In this document: positions 8,420 through 17,196 of the stretch, one piece after another
Numbering within the stretch: position 1 is the first letter of the stretch
Layout of the letters: each line of letters opens with the position of its first letter
Origin: Gammaproteobacteria bacterium
GTDB taxonomy: Bacteria > Pseudomonadota > Gammaproteobacteria > Pseudomonadales > Pseudohongiellaceae
NCBI GenBank assembly: GCA_008081045.1
Contig: VMDC01000002.1
Span: forward strand, 124,001 to 188,000
Direction of reading: 5' to 3'
Length of the DNA: 64,000 nt
Notes under the pieces: model-generated
What the model saw: only the letters and a program-made list of their open reading frames with translations
Told to the model about the DNA's origin: nothing
Database searches by the model: none
Program-made: the position numbers and the translations under genes

Positions 8420-9691
8420 ATGGCTAAGCAAGCTTTTTACGGATGGAAAATAGTCTGGGCAATCCTGGTGCAGCTGACATTCACCAGCGGTTTGAGCTTT
8501 TATAACCACGCTATCTACCTCAACGCGCTTGCGGCCCAGCCAAACTTTGATGTGCAGTCGGCCTCAACTGCCGTTTCTATTTTTTTTCTGAGCGGCGGCT
8601 TTACCGGTCTCTATGTTGCCAAGCTGGTTCAGGATTATGACCCCCGGGTGAGTATTACGCTCGGCGCTGTCATGGCATCCCTGTCTTTGTGCGCACTTCC
8701 TTTTGTCGCCAATCTGGTGCAGCTGTTTGCCGTCTACGTGGTTTTTGGCGCAGGTTTTGCGGCATCAGCTCTGATCCCTGCGACGACTTTAGTGACTCGA
8801 TGGTTCCGGCGCCGACGTGCAGTGGCGTTGTCAGTGGCCTCGACCGGTTTGTCGCTGGGTGGAGTGGTGTTAACTCCGTTGAGTGCCTACATGATCGACA
8901 CCTTAGGTTTCAGGCTGGCGATGCCGCTGCTGGCCTTGCTGTTTGTCATGGGTGTTGTTCCGGTAGCGCTGATCTGGCTGCGGCCTGATCCGGAATCAAT
9001 GGGTTTGTTGCCTGACGGGGATTCGCCTGTGCAGGGCGAGCAGAGCTCCGGGCCGAAACTGGCTGCGGATAGCGCCAGAGCAGCAGAGCAGGGCTTGACT
9101 TTTCAACAGGCCCGCAGGAAGCGTTTTTTTTGGGGAACCAGTCTGGCCTATATCTTTCTCATGCTGGCCCAGGTCGGAGGTATCGCACATCAGTATGGTC
9201 TTTCGCGGGAGCAGCTCGATGACGCTCAGACAGCGCTGGTAGTCGCCATCCTGCCTGTAGCGAGCATTGTGGGTCGTTTAATCGGTGGCTGGGTGGTTGA
9301 GCGGGGCTCAATAAAGGTGTTCGCTGTGTGCATGATGCTGTTGCAGGCCGGTTCGCTTTCCATGCTGGCCGGCGGGTTCAGTGTTGTGACTCTGTGCGTG
9401 GGATTGTTCCTGTTTGGAGCCTCCGTCGGTAACCTGCTCATGCTCCAGCCCCTGATTCTGGCCGAGGCATTCGGTGCGCGGGAGTACGCGAGAATTTTCT
9501 CAGTCAGCAATCTTATGTCCTCGATGGGGACTGCCATTGGGCCGGCCCTGCTTGGGTTTGTTTACGTGGCCGGTGATAACCGCTACATGATTCCTTACCT
9601 TGTCGCCTCAGCGGCGGGCTGCGTCGGTCTGATGCTGTTTTTGTCTGGGGGTCGGCTGGCGCAATCAGAAAGTCCTGCATCGGAGACGTGA
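8420..9691 (+). CDS. MFS transporter, monocarboxylate-porter-like
   Basis: From this ATG the product is 423 aa, the normal size for a 12-helix major facilitator; an in-frame GTG at 8411 is an alternative, and an extension back to 8267 adds a poor N-terminus. Successive hydrophobic helices are visible, with a basic cytoplasmic loop (TRWFRRRRAVALSVAS) after helix 4 and a central hydrophilic loop around residues 205-235, as in MFS proteins. The layout resembles the oxalate/formate and monocarboxylate porter group (VTRWF followed by small residues), but the substrate is not determinable. It follows the two palindromes at 8338-8385 and probably is a single-gene unit. Confidence 0.8.
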   Translation: MAKQAFYGWKIVWAILVQLTFTSGLSFYNHAIYLNALAAQPNFDVQSASTAVSIFFLSGGFTGLYVAKLVQDYDPRVSITLGAVMASLSLCALPFVANLVQLFAVYVVFGAGFAASALIPATTLVTRWFRRRRAVALSVASTGLSLGGVVLTPLSAYMIDTLGFRLAMPLLALLFVMGVVPVALIWLRPDPESMGLLPDGDSPVQGEQSSGPKLAADSARAAEQGLTFQQARRKRFFWGTSLAYIFLMLAQVGGIAHQYGLSREQLDDAQTALVVAILPVASIVGRLIGGWVVERGSIKVFAVCMMLLQAGSLSMLAGGFSVVTLCVGLFLFGASVGNLLMLQPLILAEAFGAREYARIFSVSNLMSSMGTAIGPALLGFVYVAGDNRYMIPYLVASAAGCVGLMLFLSGGRLAQSESPASET

Positions 9692-9820
9692 GTCAGTTAC
9701 CGCCTGCTTGAACGGTGAGGGATCGTGAGATTAAATGCACGCTGAAACGGATTGCCTTTCCTTGTCGGCGAGGGTCTGAAGGTTGTGTCGCATTCATTGG
9801 TTCACCTGCGTGATGTACCT

Positions 9821-11167
9821 ATGATCAAAAAAATTGTTCTGGGATTGCTGTTGTTAGTCGCTCTCGGGCTGGTAGGGCTGAACAGCATCGGCATCACGCC
9901 TGCCTTTATCGTCTACGGTCCGGGCGTTGCCTCCGGCATAGGCGCCAAACTGCTGTGCAGTGCGGAATATGTGATCGGCAGCGAGCGCGATCAGGCCTTT
10001 GAGGATTTGGTTCAGTATTCCCCGATCCTCTCGCAAATTTCAGTACGGTACGACGACGCAGATAGAGCGGTGACAAGCAGTCTTTTCGGCATGAAAGAAA
10101 AGACCGCGAGCTTCATCCCGGGCTTGGGGTGTGCGGTGGATTATGCCAATTACCCGCAACGATCCCGACTGATCGTTCAGCAGGACGAGGCTTCGTCAGC
10201 ACCCTGGCCCGCCGGAAGCGCAGTCGGCGGGATTGATCCGGAACTGCAGGCACTGCTAGAGACTTTACTGGAGCATGATAATTCCCGTGGGTTGAATACG
10301 CGGGCGCTTCTGTTAGTGCATGGAGGAGAGATCAAGGCAGAGGCCTATGGTCAGGGCATGACCAGTGAATCCAAATTACTGGGCTGGTCGATGGCTAAGA
10401 GTCTCAATGCCATCATGCTGGGTAATCTGGAGATGAGGGGGTTTTTGAATTTGTCTGATGGTCCCGGTTTCCCTCAGTGGTCTGCTGACGCGCGCAGCGC
10501 GATTACCAGCATAGCCTTGCTGACGATGACTGATGGCCTGGATTTTTCCGAAGACTACAACCCGGGTGACGATGCGACGGCCATGCTTTTTACCAGCCCT
10601 TCTTCATCAGATTACGTGCTGGAACGACCTCTGTCGGCGGACCCCGGCGCCAGATTCAACTACAGTTCGGGCACCGCAAACCTGCTCTCGAGACTGTATA
10701 CGGATACCCTCGGTGGCCCACAAGCCGCGTACGATAATTATCGCCAGCAGATATTCAAACCCATGGGTTTCCAGCATGCTGTGTTCGAGACAGATGCGAG
10801 CGGCGTTTTCATGGGCAGTTCTTATTTTTATGCGTCGGCACGGGACTGGGCTCGTATGGGGCAGTTGATGTTGAACGGTGGAGTGCTCAATGGTCATCGA
10901 CTCGTGACCGAGGCCTGGATCGCCCGGGCCACGTCGCCTAATCAGTCAGAGAACGACAAAGCCTACGGTTACCAGTGGTGGCTTAACCGTGGTAACGAGA
11001 GCCTGCGATTTCCCGAACTTCCCGAAGACGTGTACTACGCAAATGGGAATCGCCAGCAACTGGTCATGGTGTTTCCTTCGCAGCAGGCAGTGATTGTCCG
11101 CCTCGGCTGGACTTCAGGCAGATATCCGGTGGCTGACAATTTTGCTCGTATTCTGGACGCGCTGTGA
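9821..11167 (+). CDS. Serine hydrolase of the beta-lactamase / 6-aminohexanoate-dimer-hydrolase type
   Basis: The ATG at 9821 opens with MIKKIVLGLLLLVALGLVGL, a signal or membrane anchor, so an extension to 9752 is unlikely. The 448-aa protein has the class C beta-lactamase-like catalytic motifs S190-M-A-K193 (SxxK) and Y281-S-S (YxN-like). The arrangement and the late segment YGYQWWLN fit the EstB/NylB branch of penicillin-recognising hydrolases, which cleave esters or linear amides rather than classical beta-lactams. It is likely periplasmic or inner-membrane anchored. No obvious operon partner: the acyltransferase starts 53 bases downstream on the same strand. Confidence 0.8.
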   Translation: MIKKIVLGLLLLVALGLVGLNSIGITPAFIVYGPGVASGIGAKLLCSAEYVIGSERDQAFEDLVQYSPILSQISVRYDDADRAVTSSLFGMKEKTASFIPGLGCAVDYANYPQRSRLIVQQDEASSAPWPAGSAVGGIDPELQALLETLLEHDNSRGLNTRALLLVHGGEIKAEAYGQGMTSESKLLGWSMAKSLNAIMLGNLEMRGFLNLSDGPGFPQWSADARSAITSIALLTMTDGLDFSEDYNPGDDATAMLFTSPSSSDYVLERPLSADPGARFNYSSGTANLLSRLYTDTLGGPQAAYDNYRQQIFKPMGFQHAVFETDASGVFMGSSYFYASARDWARMGQLMLNGGVLNGHRLVTEAWIARATSPNQSENDKAYGYQWWLNRGNESLRFPELPEDVYYANGNRQQLVMVFPSQQAVIVRLGWTSGRYPVADNFARILDAL

Positions 11168-11220
11168 TCTGTAGCCGATGTCACGAAATAGTAACGACTT
11201 GCAGTTAACGTGGTTCTTGT

Positions 11221-12075
11221 ATGAACACCCTTGAGATTGATCCGCAGTTTACGTCCTATCTGCGAGAACCGCCCAGATTGTCCTACTCCAACCCGGAGGA
11301 CCCGTGGCTTTCGAGGCACCTGGTGTCTTCGCTGGAGGTGCTGTTCGGCCGTAATCGGATGGAGCAGATCTACTATCGGTTAAAGAACCGCGGTTTGTCT
11401 GTGCAATCGTTCTTTGCCGCTGCGCTTGAAGAAACACAGATCGACGTCCAGTTCGATGCTGGAAAACTTGAATCCATTCCCAAGACCGGACCGCTTATGT
11501 TCGTGGCTAACCACCCGTTCGGCGTGGTTGACGGCATCGTTCTGTGCGACCTCGCCCTTAGGGTTCGGGGGGAGATCCGTATCATGATCAATTCTCTTTT
11601 GTGTCAGGATAAAGACCTCGCACCATATTTTCTGCCTATAGATTTTGAGCCAACCAAGAAAGCTGTTGCGACCAACATCAGATCTAAACAGCTGGCGCTG
11701 GAATTCCTCTCGCAAGATATTCCGGTATTAATCTTCCCTTCTGGCATGGTATCCACCGCCGGGGGGTTTGGTTTTGGTCCGGTTGTCGATGCACCATGGA
11801 CAACCTTTGCGGCCAAAATCATCCGGGAAGCCGAGGCAACTGTCGTTCCCGTTTTTTTTCACGGGACCAACAGTCGAAAATTTCATGTTGCTTCGCACCT
11901 TGCCGAGCCACTTCGTATGGCGCTGCTGATTCATGAGGCGCTGCGCAAGTCCGGTGAGTCTGTCAAAGTTGAGATAGGGGCTCCGATCGCGTGGGAAACT
12001 CTGGCCGGCCAGGGAGGGCGCACTCAGTTGACGGACTATCTTTATCAGCAGGTACAGAAGCTGAATCGATCCTGA
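11221..12075 (+). CDS. PlsC-like lysophospholipid/glycerophosphate acyltransferase family protein
   Basis: A 284-aa protein with the acyltransferase signature NHPFGVVD (the NHxxxxD catalytic pattern) near residue 97 and the second conserved block FPSGMVS near residue 176. After these come VVPVFFHG and an ESVKVEIGAPI strand typical of the family end. No transmembrane anchor is evident, so it probably acts at the cytoplasmic face of the membrane. The short length and N-H-P-F-G form resemble the hemolysin-like/ornithine-lipid acyltransferase branch more than essential PlsC, but the acceptor is not predictable. It follows the serine hydrolase by 53 bases and may be co-transcribed. Confidence 0.75.
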   Translation: MNTLEIDPQFTSYLREPPRLSYSNPEDPWLSRHLVSSLEVLFGRNRMEQIYYRLKNRGLSVQSFFAAALEETQIDVQFDAGKLESIPKTGPLMFVANHPFGVVDGIVLCDLALRVRGEIRIMINSLLCQDKDLAPYFLPIDFEPTKKAVATNIRSKQLALEFLSQDIPVLIFPSGMVSTAGGFGFGPVVDAPWTTFAAKIIREAEATVVPVFFHGTNSRKFHVASHLAEPLRMALLIHEALRKSGESVKVEIGAPIAWETLAGQGGRTQLTDYLYQQVQKLNRS

Positions 12076-12317
12076 TCCGTGGCTGTCGTGCAGAGGCTGA
12101 CTATGGTGCCACTGAATCAGGGTCAGCTGTTCGCTGCCCGGGCAATGATTCAGGCCGTTAAAGTGACAGGAGAAGAAATCGCAACTTGTCTCAGATAAGT
12201 ATGGTTAGCGCTGCAGTATAAGATAAATTTCTTTTTATTTCAGTTATTTACACCGTCAGTGGCAGCGATTGAGCGGACTGCGATCAGGCACCGCTGGCGA
12301 TTCAGCGCGAACCTTGA

Positions 12318-13562
12318 TCAAGTTACCTTAGCCCTGACAGAGAAGCGCTCCTGTCTGAATTGGCCTTCTGTCAGTATCTGCCTGAGAATAGCAGCACTCT
12401 TGGCCACTTCGTTAAAAGACAGGAACAAAGGCGAAAATCCCAGTCTGATCAGATCCGGCGCACGAAAATCTACGATGACTCCTGCCTCAATCAGTGCCTG
12501 GCTGATTGGAAACGCGTCGTCGTGGGAAAAGCTCAGCTGCGCGCCTCGCTGTTCGGGTTCTCTCGGAGAGACCAGGGTGAGGGACTCGCAGGTTAGATCT
12601 TCTTCGAGAAGGGATAGAAACATTGTACTCAAGGCCAGCGACTTTTCCCTGAGCTGGGTGGTCGTGAGACCCTCGAAGCACGAAAGAGCAGCATCCAGCG
12701 CTGACATCGATAAAATGCCGGGCGTGCCGGTTTGCAGTTGGTTAATGCCCGCGTCAGGCACATATTTCGGTTCGAATGCAAAGGGCTGTTTATGTCCCAT
12801 CCACCCTTGTAAAGGTTGCTGAAGCTCAGCCTGCAGTCGTGAAGCGACATAGAGAAATGCAGGAGCGCCCGGTCCGCCATTCAGAAATTTATAGCCACAG
12901 CCAACGGCAAAGTCTACCTGACAGTCATCCAGCGCCAGTTCCATAGCACCTGCACTGTGGGACAGATCCCAGATCACCGGCACATCATGATCATGTGCGC
13001 GCGCTGTCAGCCGCTGCATGTCATGCACCGCGCCAGTTCGGAAATTGACATGGGTGAGGAGCAAAACATCCGGTGATTGGGCGATGCCCTCTTCGAGATT
13101 CTCTGCAGCGACCAGTCGAAGCTCCGCGCTGATGCCGTGTTCCTGTAACAGATTTATCAGCCCTTCGGCGATATACAGATCGGAGGGAAAATTGTCTTGC
13201 TGGCTCAGGATAACGGTGCGCTTGCTTGCTCGGTTTGTCAGTGCGGCCGCCAGTAATTTGAACAAATTTACTGAAACAGAGTCGCAGCACAGTACCTGAC
13301 CGGGTGCTGCGCCGATAAGTGGGGCAATCTTCTCGCCGACGGTCAATGGCAGATCAATCCATTGATGTTTATTCCAGCTGGAGATCAGGTCATTGCCCCA
13401 TTGAGACTCGACCACTTCCCGGACGCGGTACTTTGACGCTGTGGTCAGTGGCCCCAAAGAATTGCCGTTCAGATAGATCGTATTTGCCGGTAATTCAAAA
13501 TACCGGCGATGGGCCGCGAGCGGGTCTGCGGTATCGAATTTGATGATGTCGTCTTCAGTCAT
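12318..13562 (-). CDS. kynU: Kynureninase
   Basis: PLP-dependent hydrolysis of kynurenine (or 3-hydroxykynurenine) to anthranilate (or 3-hydroxyanthranilate) plus alanine. The 414-aa length is standard. Visible signatures: YLNGNSLGPL near 30-39, the strand VIWDLSHSAGA around 196-206 that holds the PLP-binding Asp, and GCGYKFLNGGPG with the Schiff-base lysine K225. Its ATG overlaps the stop of the upstream alpha/beta hydrolase by four bases (ATGA), so the two are translationally coupled. No tryptophan 2,3-dioxygenase or kynurenine monooxygenase occurs in this window, so input may be external kynurenine or an elsewhere-encoded dioxygenase. Cytosolic. Confidence 0.95.
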   Translation of the reverse strand: MTEDDIIKFDTADPLAAHRRYFELPANTIYLNGNSLGPLTTASKYRVREVVESQWGNDLISSWNKHQWIDLPLTVGEKIAPLIGAAPGQVLCCDSVSVNLFKLLAAALTNRASKRTVILSQQDNFPSDLYIAEGLINLLQEHGISAELRLVAAENLEEGIAQSPDVLLLTHVNFRTGAVHDMQRLTARAHDHDVPVIWDLSHSAGAMELALDDCQVDFAVGCGYKFLNGGPGAPAFLYVASRLQAELQQPLQGWMGHKQPFAFEPKYVPDAGINQLQTGTPGILSMSALDAALSCFEGLTTTQLREKSLALSTMFLSLLEEDLTCESLTLVSPREPEQRGAQLSFSHDDAFPISQALIEAGVIVDFRAPDLIRLGFSPLFLSFNEVAKSAAILRQILTEGQFRQERFSVRAKVT

Positions 13563-14410
13563 TGGGCAAGCCGTGATTTGAGCATGCCCAGAAACAGGTG
13601 GTAAGCCGGTGTGCCGGGATGAATCCAGTCAAAATGTCCGGCGCCTGCGACAACTGAAAGAGGCAGAAGGTCTTGCGGGAAATGGTCGAGCGGCACGATC
13701 TCGTCATTGTTGCCGTGCAGCAGCAGGCTGGCCGGATTCAGCGACTGCTTTACCGGATTCGCCAGAGCGTAAAGCTCTGGCCCATCTTCCAAGGATACGC
13801 CGATAAAATCGGGCCCCGCAGTCTGACAGCTGTTGGTTCCTCTGCTGTAAGTCTCTATGTCCACGATGGCCGCCAGCCCGATGACTGCTTTTACCGGGGT
13901 CAGGTCTGCACCGGCCATCAGCGCCAGGTGACCGCCTGCGGAGTGGCCTGCAATGGCGACCCGTGACAGATCAATGGCGTAAGAGGAAAGACGTTCAAGC
14001 TGAGACAGCGCGAGCTGGATGTCCTCAAGGGTGCCGGGCCATCCACCTCCGGGGTCTCCGGTGCGGCGATATTCAAGTGACCAGACTGCGAACCCTTCCT
14101 GGTTCAGGGCGGTCGCGAGCGGGCGTGAGTGATTGACGTCAAAACTGTTCAGCCAGCAACCGCCATGGATGAGTATCACCAGAGGCGCGTTTGCGTTCGT
14201 GCTTGGCACCCAGAGTAGGCCGTACTGCAGCGGATTGTCGCCGTAGGCAACCGTTGCGTCGGGTTCCCGGTGCGGCAATGTTTGCACCTGATCAAAAGTG
14301 ACATTCTCAGCCACGGGCGTAAAACTCTGTGTCAGCCCGGTTCCGCCAGCCAACGCTACGGCGCACATCAGGCCGAATTGAAAAATCCGGTAGCAGGTGT
14401 CATTAATCAC
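13559..14410 (-). CDS. Alpha/beta hydrolase, probable exported N-formylkynurenine formamidase (arylformamidase)
   Basis: A 283-aa alpha/beta hydrolase with oxyanion motif H82-G-G, nucleophile elbow G-H-S157-A-G-G, and candidate acid D236 (HGNNDEIVP) and base H259 (GAGHFDW). The HGG/GHSAGG combination and the four-base overlap with kynureninase strongly suggest formamidase of the AFMID type, which converts N-formylkynurenine to kynurenine. Odd point: the N-terminus looks like a signal peptide (FGLMCAVALAGGTGLTQS), which would put this step outside the cytosol while kynureninase is cytosolic. Related periplasmic esterases share these motifs, so the substrate assignment rests on context. Confidence 0.75.
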   Translation of the reverse strand: MINDTCYRIFQFGLMCAVALAGGTGLTQSFTPVAENVTFDQVQTLPHREPDATVAYGDNPLQYGLLWVPSTNANAPLVILIHGGCWLNSFDVNHSRPLATALNQEGFAVWSLEYRRTGDPGGGWPGTLEDIQLALSQLERLSSYAIDLSRVAIAGHSAGGHLALMAGADLTPVKAVIGLAAIVDIETYSRGTNSCQTAGPDFIGVSLEDGPELYALANPVKQSLNPASLLLHGNNDEIVPLDHFPQDLLPLSVVAGAGHFDWIHPGTPAYHLFLGMLKSRLAQ

Positions 14411-14427
14411 GGGAATAAGTCCTGTTT

Positions 14428-14865
14428 TTAACTGAAGAGTGTGCGCCAGTTTTCCGGTGCGCGGGTTACTTTGCCATCGACATCAGTCCAGATATGTCGG
14501 GTGTATCCTGTCACCAGAATATCGCCAGATTCAGGAGCGATGACCTCATAGTGAAAGGTTAGGCTGCGGCTTCTGTTTTCGCCGATACGGGTGCGGATGC
14601 GGACTCGTTCGCCATAGCGGCTGCTGCCGACGTAGCGCAGCTGGGCCTCAGTGACGGGAAGCCGATACCCGCTGGCTTCAATCAGTGCGTAATCACTACC
14701 CAGGTCCCGCATGTATTGACTGCGCCCTTCTTCAAAGTAGACCAGATAGTTGGCATGATGAACCACGCCCATGGCATCAGTTTCTGCGTAGCGCACGGGA
14801 AACTCGGTTTCTCCGATCTCATTAGTCTGGCTGTTACTTATTGAAGAATTCATGGAAGAACTCAT
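14428..14865 (-). CDS. Acyl-CoA thioesterase, hot-dog fold (YbgC/4-hydroxybenzoyl-CoA type)
   Basis: The core reads RYAETDAMGVVHHANYLVYF, the active-site helix of the 4HBT/YbgC thioesterases with the catalytic Asp in ETDAMGVVHH. From the ATG ending at 14865 the protein is 145 aa, close to family size; a TTG start at 14952 would add 29 residues through a repeat tract. It hydrolyses short or aromatic acyl-CoA thioesters in the cytosol. It is the first gene of a minus-strand operon followed after 17 bases by the arylformamidase-like hydrolase and kynureninase, so an aromatic-CoA substrate such as anthraniloyl-CoA is conceivable but unproven. Start choice is uncertain because no clear RBS is present. 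Confidence 0.8.
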   Translation of the reverse strand: MSSSMNSSISNSQTNEIGETEFPVRYAETDAMGVVHHANYLVYFEEGRSQYMRDLGSDYALIEASGYRLPVTEAQLRYVGSSRYGERVRIRTRIGENRSRSLTFHYEVIAPESGDILVTGYTRHIWTDVDGKVTRAPENWRTLFS

Positions 14866-14889
14866 GAAAAACTCATGAAAAAACTCATG
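14843..14889. repeat. Four tandem copies of a 12-nt unit at the thioesterase start
   Basis: Units GAAGAATTCATG, GAAGAACTCATG, AAAAACTCATG (11 nt) and AAAAAACTCATG follow one another. Each carries a minus-strand ATG; the 11-nt copy shifts the frame so that only the two proximal ATGs are in frame with the thioesterase. Confidence 0.8.
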
Positions 14890-15124
14890 GAAGATAAGTT
14901 GTCTTGCGTCGTTTTCTGGACCGCGGGCCCAGTATACCTGAAACTGATTCAAGGCTCAGCGAATGACCTGTTGGAGCGCCCCGCGCCACGGACGTTATCT
15001 GGGGAACTATCTAAGCTGTTTCCTAAGCTGCTACCTAAGAAGCTATGAATAGTGCATAGTGCTCAGGGCAACAGCTGTTTGCTGCCTTGTTACCGCTGTA
15101 TCTTGCATCACAACAACAGAAATT

Positions 15125-16120
15125 ATGCTCAACTTTCCAGAACCCCCCAAAAGCTACAGCTCAGTCTTTCTCGAGGAAACGGATAAACCCCTGCCCGAGA
15201 AAATCGATCCGCGAACGCGCTATGCTTTTTTCAGCACCATTGCTCAAGGGGGAAAATCCCTCATCAAATCCTGTAAGGACCTGCATTTATCCCGTTTTGT
15301 TTGCTACAAAACGCTCAAGCCTGAGTTCGCTGCTGATGAGATCGAACAAAAGCGCCTCATCCGTGAGGCAAGGGTGACTGCCATGCTGCAGCACCCGAAC
15401 ACTGTCCCCACCTATGAGTTGGGTCGCGATGGTCGTGGCAATCCTTATTTCACGATGAAGCTAGTTCATGGTTATACCCTTCGTGAAATTCTGAATTTTC
15501 GAGAGCGCTATGATCTGCATCAACTCGTCGAACTGGTGATTCAGGTCGGGCATGCACTGCAATATGCTCACACGCACGGTGTGGCTCACCGGGACATCAA
15601 GCCTGAAAACATTCTGGCGGGGCCGTATGGCGAGGTTCTGCTGCTGGATTGGGGGTTGGCCAAAGTCTGGCACCCTGACAGCAACGCTTCGGGCTCTGGC
15701 CCTGCAGTCGAGTCAGAGAAAGAAAGCGAATTGGCGGAGCAGAGTCACCGCAGCGCGGCACCGGCTATCGAAGACATCACGCTTACCGGGCACGGGAAAG
15801 CTCAGGGGACCGTGCACTATATGTCGCCTGAGCAATTGAAACAGGACCCTTTAATTGACCATCGCACCGATATTTTCAGCCTTGGCGCTGTGCTTTACGA
15901 AATCCTGTGTGGCGAAAAGCCCGCGCATGGTGAAAAATTGCATGAGGTGGTGGAATCTGTGCTGAACCAGCAGCCGGCAGAAGCCGCTGCTGTGGCGAAA
16001 TACAAAGTGCCGACCCTGCTCAATGATATTGCCGCCAGATGTCTGGATAAAAACCCCGACAGCAGGTTCCAAAGTATGGAAGAAGTGATTATGTTACTGC
16101 AGCAGGACTGGATGTCTTAG
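15125..16120 (+). CDS. Serine/threonine protein kinase, single-domain, soluble
   Basis: A 331-aa Hanks-type kinase from the ATG at 15125. Landmarks: VAIK-like lysine K62 (CYKTLK), alpha-C glutamate E81, catalytic loop H155-R-D157-I-K-P-E-N, magnesium loop D175-W-G instead of DFG, and a GTVHYMSPEQ activation-loop end. The usual glycine-rich loop is degenerate (IAQGGKSLIKS). A 35-residue Ser/Glu-rich insert (~186-222) precedes the activation segment. No transmembrane or sensor domain follows, so the kinase is cytosolic, unlike PknB. DWG is common in bacterial kinases and does not by itself mean inactivity. No cognate phosphatase or substrate gene is adjacent. Confidence 0.85.
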   Translation: MLNFPEPPKSYSSVFLEETDKPLPEKIDPRTRYAFFSTIAQGGKSLIKSCKDLHLSRFVCYKTLKPEFAADEIEQKRLIREARVTAMLQHPNTVPTYELGRDGRGNPYFTMKLVHGYTLREILNFRERYDLHQLVELVIQVGHALQYAHTHGVAHRDIKPENILAGPYGEVLLLDWGLAKVWHPDSNASGSGPAVESEKESELAEQSHRSAAPAIEDITLTGHGKAQGTVHYMSPEQLKQDPLIDHRTDIFSLGAVLYEILCGEKPAHGEKLHEVVESVLNQQPAEAAAVAKYKVPTLLNDIAARCLDKNPDSRFQSMEEVIMLLQQDWMS

Positions 16121-16197
16121 CTGACAGGAGCGTAGTTGTTTTTCACACACGGCAATTTTTCTGACAAACAGTCACGTAGGAGCATGAAGGAGTAGAC

Positions 16198-17067
16198 ATG
16201 AAAGTTGCATTTATCGGACTGGGGGTGATGGGATATCCCATGGCGGGCCATGTGCTCCGCGCTGGCCTCGAGATCTGTGTTTTTAACCGGAATGCTGCCC
16301 GCGCTGAGCAATGGTGCACTGAGTATGGGGGCGATATGGCGCCCACGCCGGCGGAGGCGGCGAAGAACGCTGATGCGGTGTTGGTCTGTGTGGGGAACGA
16401 TGATGACGTTCGTGCCGTGGTGCTGGGTGAGAGTGGTGCGCTCTCAGCCATGAAGCCCGGCGCGATTCTGGTGGATCACACCACGGCTTCTGCCGACCTG
16501 GCTCGGGAGCTTGCTGGGGCAGCCCAACAGCAAGGTAAACAGTTTCTGGATGCGCCGGTTTCCGGTGGGCAGGCAGGTGCAGAGAATGGTGCGCTGACCG
16601 TGATGATTGGCGGTGACCCGTCCACTTATGATCTGGCTAAGCCGGTCATCGACTGCTACTCGAGATTCAGCAAGCTGCTCGGACCGGCGGGCCATGGTCA
16701 ACTGGCAAAAATGGTCAATCAGATCTGTATCGCCGGCGTGGTGCAGGGTTTGGCTGAGGGCTTGAATTTCGCGATGAAAGCAGGCCTTGAGGGAGAGGCG
16801 CTGATAGAGACCATTTCCAAGGGCGCGGCGGGTTCCTGGCAGATGGAAAATCGATATCAGACGATGTTGCAGGATCAGTATGAATTCGGTTTTGCGGTCG
16901 ACTGGATGCGAAAAGATCTGGGGATAGCTCTGGCTGAGGCAGCGAAGAACGGAGCTGAATTACCGGTTACTGCCCTGGTAGACCGCTTCTATCAGGAAGT
17001 TCAGGCGGCTGGCGGTGGTCGCTGGGATACTTCCAGCTTGCTGACCCGTTACACGCGGCCGAAATAA
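16198..17067 (+). CDS. NAD(P)-dependent 3-hydroxyisobutyrate dehydrogenase-family oxidoreductase
   Basis: A 289-aa beta-hydroxyacid dehydrogenase. The Rossmann start KVAFIGLGVMGYPMA (GxGxxG) binds NAD(P), the substrate motif DAPVSGGQAGAENG sits at ~119-132, and the catalytic lysine lies in GQLAKMVNQ (~K171). The second half is the all-helical dimerisation domain. A clear RBS (AAGGAG) precedes the ATG. Members oxidise 3-hydroxyisobutyrate, tartronate semialdehyde or related small beta-hydroxyacids. The glyoxylate-linked aminotransferases elsewhere in the window would fit tartronate semialdehyde reductase, but the residues that separate these activities cannot be judged here. Confidence 0.85.
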   Translation: MKVAFIGLGVMGYPMAGHVLRAGLEICVFNRNAARAEQWCTEYGGDMAPTPAEAAKNADAVLVCVGNDDDVRAVVLGESGALSAMKPGAILVDHTTASADLARELAGAAQQQGKQFLDAPVSGGQAGAENGALTVMIGGDPSTYDLAKPVIDCYSRFSKLLGPAGHGQLAKMVNQICIAGVVQGLAEGLNFAMKAGLEGEALIETISKGAAGSWQMENRYQTMLQDQYEFGFAVDWMRKDLGIALAEAAKNGAELPVTALVDRFYQEVQAAGGGRWDTSSLLTRYTRPK

Positions 17068-17196
17068 ACCCCGCGCAGTTCTTCCAACTGCGATCAAGCT
17101 ACCCCGTCGTGCGGTGAACGCCGGCCAGTCCTATTGATTATTCCGAGGCAAAGCTCTACTTTAGCGTGTTCTGATGACAGTCTCGGAAGGCTAAGC

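Noticed and set aside
12103-12198. Possible 31-codon frame between the acyltransferase and kynureninase genes
   Set aside because: No ribosome binding site and no recognisable features; likely chance.
15009-15045. CTAAGCTG-like repeats before the kinase
   Set aside because: Short, imperfect and without symmetry; not strong enough to call a regulatory site.
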